From contig CALBSZ010000661.1 of the NCBI GenBank assembly GCA_937967665.1, positions 1-17,934 on the forward strand: a DNA stretch of 17,934 nucleotides. Reading direction: 5' to 3'. The position numbers and the translations under genes were made by a program. The stretch comes from an uncultured Planctomycetaceae bacterium. Lineage in GTDB: Bacteria > Planctomycetota > Planctomycetia > Pirellulales > Pirellulaceae. Below the pieces are notes generated by a model that had not been told where the DNA came from, made no database searches, and saw nothing but the letters and a program-made list of their open reading frames with translations. Positions 13,940 through 17,934 of the stretch are shown in pieces. Position 1 is the first letter of the stretch. Every line of letters starts with the position of its first letter.

Positions 13940-14764
13940 GTGCAAGGGTTGCTATTGAGTCTGTTGTTCGGACTGCTGATCGGGTTGGCGTTGGGCCTGA
14001 CCGGTGGCGGCGGATCGATTTTCGCCGTGCCGTTGCTGGTCTATGCTCTTGCGGTGCCGGCCCACGAGGCGGTGGGCGTGTCGCTGGCGGCGGTCGGCGC
14101 CACTGCCGCTGTCGGGTTCGTCCAACGCTGGCGGCGCCGGGAAGTGGAAGTCTCCACTGGCCTGCTGTTCGCCGTGACGGGAATGCTGGGCGCTCCACTG
14201 GGGACGTGGCTCAATTCGCTTCTGCCGTCCGCCTGGCTGCTGGTGCTGTTTGCCGTGTTGATGCTCGCGGTGGCGGGCCGCATGTGGTTCAAAGCGAGAG
14301 CGGCAGTGGCTGACTCCGTTGCCGCGACGTGCGCGCCCGCGGGCTCGCCGGGCCCGATGTGCCGGCGCGACAGCCAGGGGACGCTGAAATTGACTTCCAA
14401 CTGCGCTGTGGTGCTCGACCTGCTGGGCCTGGCCACCGGTGTCCTGTCGGGACTGTTCGGCGTGGGAGGCGGCTTTGTGATTGTCCCCGTCTTGGTGTTG
14501 TTCAGCGGCATGGGAATGCATCGCGCGATCGCCACGTCGCTGATGGTGATCACACTGATCAGCCTGTCCGGAGTTACCGCTTACGTGATGGCAGATCGCG
14601 CGATCTACTTTCGCTTGACATGCCTGTTCGTGCTGGGACGCGTGATGAGCATGTACCTAGGTACCATGGCCACCCGCAGGATTTCAGGCGCCGCTTTACA
14701 GAAAGGATTTTCCGCGGCGATCGTCGCCGTTGCCTTGTTCACCATCATGAAGAGTTTCTTATAG
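13940..14764 (+). CDS. tauE: TauE/SafE-family (TSUP) sulfur-oxyanion exporter
   Basis: This 274-residue, strongly hydrophobic protein has about eight membrane helices in two homologous halves. Each half carries the Gly-rich family motif: LTGGGGSIFAVPLLV (about 20-34) and LFGVGGGFVIVPVLV (about 172-186). TSUP proteins move sulfite, sulfoacetate, thiosulfate or related anions. Next to a persulfide dioxygenase, export of sulfite or thiosulfate is the likely job; Staphylococcus cst loci also carry a tauE gene. The central hydrophilic loop has three cysteines (TCAPAG, PMCRRD, SNCAVV), which is unusual but of unknown meaning. The start is GTG 13940, preceded by AAGGAGAC at a normal distance. It lies 177 nt after the rhodanese gene, separated by repeats, and is probably still in the operon since no terminator is visible between them. 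Confidence 0.85.
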   Translation: MQGLLLSLLFGLLIGLALGLTGGGGSIFAVPLLVYALAVPAHEAVGVSLAAVGATAAVGFVQRWRRREVEVSTGLLFAVTGMLGAPLGTWLNSLLPSAWLLVLFAVLMLAVAGRMWFKARAAVADSVAATCAPAGSPGPMCRRDSQGTLKLTSNCAVVLDLLGLATGVLSGLFGVGGGFVIVPVLVLFSGMGMHRAIATSLMVITLISLSGVTAYVMADRAIYFRLTCLFVLGRVMSMYLGTMATRRISGAALQKGFSAAIVAVALFTIMKSFL

Positions 14765-14798
14765 GAGATACACTCGTGCGAGACGCACTTCTTCTCGA

Positions 14799-15926
14799 TC
14801 AGGCATGGCAGGGATTCACGTCGTAGCCGTAGCGATGCATGTAGGACGCGCAGCGTTCGGCGATCTGCGCACTGACCTCATCGGCCGAATCCCAGCGGTT
14901 GGGCTGGTAGTCTTTAGTCTCTTCCAGGTGCTGCTCAATGGCCTTCCGGGCGGGGCCGAAATCAAAAAGGTCGAGTTTTTCGTAAATGGTCTCGAGTTCC
15001 CCGACCGGATCTGCGACCAGGTCTTCGTAGCGGATTTCGTGCAGTTGCCCGGCCGGAATCTTATCGCGATCCTCGTCGAAGCACCGATACATCAACTCAA
15101 ACACATCAAGCACTCGATCGAGCGTGACCGAGTCGCGTCGCACTTGCAGTGACACACCGTCGGTCATACGGTTCCAGGTGCGGATCGTTGAAGGCACGAC
15201 GACCAGCGGATTGCGGACGATGTGTACGAAGCGCGCGTCCGGAAACATTTCCAGCAGCGTCGCCACGCGGGCCGTGTGCGTCGGCGATTTCAATACGAAC
15301 CTGCGCCCCAGCTTGAGCGCCAACCGGCGCAAGAACCACAGGAATTCGCGTTTCCACACCGCTTGCTCCGCGGCGTCCAGATCGCGAATCGTCAGGTACT
15401 CGTCAAAATGCTCGCCACGATTCGGAAATGCCCACTCCAGGTAGGGCGAACCGACCCCGAGACTCATCAACGCAAACTCATCCTCCTGAGGACGTTCGAA
15501 GCCCATCGGCATGTTGTCCATAGGCCGCGTATTGGGCAGCAGCCAATTGAACCAGCGAGTGAAAATCCAGTCGGTCGCCAGGAAGTGGTGGGGCACGACA
15601 CATTGATACGTATTCGGGAAGCCGAAGCGGCGATCCTTCACCAGCAGTTCGTGCAACAGTGTCGTCCCAGTCCGCCAATGACCAATCACGAATACCGGCG
15701 CCTCGATCCTCGTCGCCTCGGCACGCCGCTTGTAGATCGCTTCGCTGATCAGCCGGAGAATGCTGTTCGCAACACTGGCGATGGATACGGCAAACGTCAG
15801 TGGCAGGCAACGCAGCGAAACGGCGAATCGATTCCGCCACAACAGCGAGAACCACACCGACATGGTCATGCCATGCCAGTTCCTCGGTGAAGTGGCCGGC
15901 ATCGCGTTTCGCTTTTCGTCACTCAC
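14799..15926 (-). CDS. PAPS-dependent sulfotransferase family protein
   Basis: The 5'-phosphosulfate loop is visible as VFVIGHWRTGTTLLHELL (from about residue 79). RFVHIVRNPLVVVPSTIRTW carries the 3'-phosphate-binding Arg/Ser, and a late RYEDLVADPVGELETIY is typical of the Sulfotransfer_3 group. Such enzymes move sulfate from PAPS to hydroxyl groups of glycans or small molecules. I chose the GTG at 15926 because GAGGA lies nine bases upstream on this strand; the frame is open to an ATG at 15980, and an ATG at 15902 is also possible. The protein has no signal peptide, so it probably acts in the cytoplasm or at its membrane face. It converges on the sulfur operon and is divergent from the sulfatase, suggesting sulfated-polysaccharide work unrelated to sulfane-sulfur detoxification. 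Confidence 0.8.
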   Translation of the reverse strand: MSDEKRNAMPATSPRNWHGMTMSVWFSLLWRNRFAVSLRCLPLTFAVSIASVANSILRLISEAIYKRRAEATRIEAPVFVIGHWRTGTTLLHELLVKDRRFGFPNTYQCVVPHHFLATDWIFTRWFNWLLPNTRPMDNMPMGFERPQEDEFALMSLGVGSPYLEWAFPNRGEHFDEYLTIRDLDAAEQAVWKREFLWFLRRLALKLGRRFVLKSPTHTARVATLLEMFPDARFVHIVRNPLVVVPSTIRTWNRMTDGVSLQVRRDSVTLDRVLDVFELMYRCFDEDRDKIPAGQLHEIRYEDLVADPVGELETIYEKLDLFDFGPARKAIEQHLEETKDYQPNRWDSADEVSAQIAERCASYMHRYGYDVNPCHA

Positions 15927-16056
15927 GATCAGGTATCCTCGACCTTGGATGCGCGCCCCATTCCGGACACACACGGCCACAACTTGCGGTGTCCTCAGAT
16001 TCCAATGTTTCTGTTCAATTCGACAAGAATAGCGAGGCCAACAGGAAAGGGCTCTC

Positions 16057-16096
16057 GGGCGTCAAACGTTCGCTAGTCATTGGATGACTATCGCCC
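16057..16096. promoter_or_regulatory. Nested inverted repeat in the sulfotransferase-sulfatase gap
   Basis: TAGTCAT-TGG-ATGACTA (16074-16090) is a perfect 7-bp stem with a 3-nt loop, enclosed by GGGCG (16057-16061) and CGCCC (16092-16096). It lies in the 428-nt gap between divergent genes and could be an operator or hairpin. The motif GCGTCAAACGTTCGC at its left recurs in modified form near 16119. No sigma-70 promoter is convincing, and nothing else in the gap is recognisable. Confidence 0.4.
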
Positions 16097-16354
16097 TATG
16101 ATGAATCACGGCCTATCCCGCGTCAAGCGTTTTCGCACCGCCAGTGTTCCGGTACATCGTGAGCGTATCGTTCCTCGCGTTGGTCGAACGTTTCACGTTC
16201 CCCTCCGCGCACCGGCCACAGAGTATTTCACGACTTTGCGGGTTGTTTCAATCAGCAAATCCGGGATAGCGAGGTGGCAGCAGCGTGACACGACGGCGAA
16301 GACCGAGTAATCTGGTAGGCAAACAGGATCGTCTCCACACGAAGGAATTAAGAA

Positions 16355-17884
16355 ATGTACTTACGCTGGTCAACGTTGCTGCTCGCCCAACTAACGCTGT
16401 TCGCCTCTGCGGACGAGCAGCCAAATATCGTTTTCATCTTCACGGACGATCATGCCTGCCAGTCCATCGGGGCTTATGGATCAACGATCAACGAAACTCC
16501 GAATATCGATCGCCTGGCGCGGGAAGGCGCCGTCTTCTATAACTCGTTTTGTGCGAACTCGATTTGTGGGCCGAGTCGCGCGTGTGTCTTGACCGGCAAA
16601 CACAGTCACAAGAACGGATTCTATTCGAACGGGCGCGGCGCGTTTGACGGATCGCAGTTCACCTTCCCGCAGGAACTTCAAAAGGCCGGCTACCAGACAG
16701 CGCTGGTCGGCAAGTGGCATCTGAAATCCAACCCGACCGGCTTCGATCATTGGGAGATCCTGCCGGGGCAAGGGGCGTATTACAACCCGCAGTTTATCAG
16801 TGCCAGCGGAAAGCGGCGGATTGAAGGTTACTGCACGACGATCACCACCGATCTCGCCTTGGAATGGCTGGAACAGCGGGATGCAAGCAAGCCGTTCCTG
16901 CTGATGTGCCAGCACAAGGCCCCGCATCGCACATGGGCGCCAGACCTGAAGCACCTCAACAACTACGAGGATCGCGATATTCCCGAACCCGCAACGCTGT
17001 TCGATAACTGGGAGAACCGCAGCGCGACACTGGCCGGCAACGCCATGTCCATTGACAAGCACTTCTACTACCACTACGACCTCAAAGTTCATCAGGAAGT
17101 CCCCTTTGCGACCGCTCGCGAGAGGCGACTAAAAGACGGCGAATATGCCCGCATGACCGCCGCACAAAAAGAAGCCTGGGACGCGGCCTTTCGCCCGCGC
17201 AACGAGGCCTTCCTGAAAAACCCGCCGACAGGCAAGGACCTGGTGCGCTGGAAGTACCAACGCTATATCAAGAACTACCTGCGCTGCATCGATTCAGTGG
17301 ATGAAAACGTCGGCCGGCTACTCGACTACCTGGACGACCAGAAACTGACGGAAAATACGATCGTCATCTATAGTTCGGACCAGGGATTTTACCTGGGCGA
17401 ACACGGCTGGTACGACAAACGCTGGATGTTCGAGGAATCGCTGAAGATGCCGTTCCTGATCCGTTGGCCCCAGCACATTCAACCCGGCACGCGTTACCGC
17501 CAGCTGATCCAGAATATTGACTATGCCCCGACATTCCTGGATGTTGCCGGCATCGAAATCCCCTCCGGCGTGCAAGGCATGAGCCTGGTCCCGCTGTTCC
17601 ACAACCCGGAGCAGACAGCCTGGCGCGACGCGATCTATTACCACTACTACGAACACGGCGGCGAGCACCAGGTACCACGCCACGAAGGAGTCCGCACCGA
17701 CCGCTACAAGCTGATCAACTTCTATTCGAACGATGGTTTTGATCTCTACGACTTGCAAAAAGATCCGCGGGAAATGCGCGACGTGTCCGAAGACCCGCAA
17801 TACGCGTCGACCCTGGAAGCCATGAAAGCCAGGCTCATTGAATTGCGCAAGCAGTACGATCTGCCGCCGCTCAGGCAAGGCTAG
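16355..17884 (+). CDS. Secreted type I (formylglycine) sulfatase
   Basis: A 19-residue signal peptide (cleavage near ASA-DEQ) leads into the sulfatase start PNIVFIFTDDHACQSIGAYG, with metal-binding D31 and D32. The formylglycine motif CGPSR is at 71-75 in SICGPSRACVLTGKHSHKNG, and LVGKWHL gives K120 and H122. SSDQGFYLGEHGWYDKRWMF around D342 completes the metal site. At 509 residues the length is normal. C71 must be converted to formylglycine by a maturase encoded elsewhere. Closest in style are the planctomycete polysaccharide or choline-type sulfatases that end in DLQKDPREMRD; the substrate cannot be read, though algal sulfated glycans are likely. The start is supported by AAGGA eight bases upstream. 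It is divergent from the sulfotransferase gene. The 50 nt after the stop show no clear terminator. Confidence 0.9.
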   Translation: MYLRWSTLLLAQLTLFASADEQPNIVFIFTDDHACQSIGAYGSTINETPNIDRLAREGAVFYNSFCANSICGPSRACVLTGKHSHKNGFYSNGRGAFDGSQFTFPQELQKAGYQTALVGKWHLKSNPTGFDHWEILPGQGAYYNPQFISASGKRRIEGYCTTITTDLALEWLEQRDASKPFLLMCQHKAPHRTWAPDLKHLNNYEDRDIPEPATLFDNWENRSATLAGNAMSIDKHFYYHYDLKVHQEVPFATARERRLKDGEYARMTAAQKEAWDAAFRPRNEAFLKNPPTGKDLVRWKYQRYIKNYLRCIDSVDENVGRLLDYLDDQKLTENTIVIYSSDQGFYLGEHGWYDKRWMFEESLKMPFLIRWPQHIQPGTRYRQLIQNIDYAPTFLDVAGIEIPSGVQGMSLVPLFHNPEQTAWRDAIYYHYYEHGGEHQVPRHEGVRTDRYKLINFYSNDGFDLYDLQKDPREMRDVSEDPQYASTLEAMKARLIELRKQYDLPPLRQG

Positions 17885-17934
17885 GCTTTGTTTTAAATGT
17901 CGCGTTGTTGTCATGGGTGGCCGGGGTCGAGTGA

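Noticed and set aside
14764..14798. A fourth, degenerate copy of the intergenic repeat (GGAGAT...GTGCG-AGA-CGCAC...TCGAT)
   Set aside because: Only the small hairpin and a few flanking bases agree. The loop differs (AGA, not ACT) and the upstream half is absent, so chance similarity is likely.
1..17934. tRNA, rRNA or CRISPR loci
   Set aside because: No cloverleaf-like structure, rRNA core sequence or regular direct-repeat/spacer array was recognised by eye; a covariance search would be needed to exclude small ncRNAs.

Overview
The window looks like a planctomycete chromosome, probably of the Pirellula/Rhodopirellula type. This rests on content, not on any database match: HYR and RTX surface proteins, FG-GAP and PKD fragments, an ECF sigma factor paired with a zinc-finger Ser/Thr kinase, an MJ0042-type zinc-ribbon membrane protein, a formylglycine sulfatase and a PAPS sulfotransferase.

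Layout. (1) 1-1699: the 3' end of a large HYR/RTX surface-protein gene. (2) 1700-6091: a zone of gene decay. It holds a kinase gene with a lost catalytic Lys and frame lesions, only the region-4 end of its partner ECF sigma gene, and a + strand surface-protein gene broken into at least five frame segments with one nonsense codon. (3) 6301-7329: an intact zinc-ribbon/membrane protein. (4) 7324-7552: two copies of a structured intergenic repeat (a third copy is at 1770-1874) and a 24-bp perfect palindrome, lying between convergent genes. (5) 7523-9367, minus strand: a secreted alpha/beta hydrolase gene split by an in-frame TAG. (6) 9432-9850: a remnant of a REP-associated Y1 transposase (RAYT) with mirrored palindromic ends. 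(7) 10015-14764: the most coherent system in the window, a sulfane-sulfur detoxification locus. (8) 14799-17884: a sulfotransferase (minus) and a sulfatase (+), divergently transcribed.

The sulfur locus starts with a sigma-54 activator carrying a Cys-rich PAS domain (FisR-like). A 334-nt control region follows, with a sigma-54 promoter that matches the consensus closely and GTTA/TAAC inverted repeats at enhancer distance. The genes after it encode a three-domain persulfide dioxygenase/pseudo-rhodanese/rhodanese (CstB-like), a membrane-anchored rhodanese (YgaP-like) with a Cys-rich tail, and a TauE/SafE anion exporter. The inferred scheme is that the PAS cysteines sense persulfide, the activator opens the sigma-54 promoter, CstB oxidises the persulfide sulfur to sulfite/thiosulfate, the membrane rhodanese handles sulfane sulfur at the membrane, and TauE exports the product. 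No sulfide:quinone reductase gene lies in the window.

The sulfur, sulfatase and sulfotransferase genes are intact, while 2.0-6.1 kb and 7.5-9.8 kb carry several lesions. That favours local pseudogenisation over uniform sequencing error, but only read-level data can settle it.
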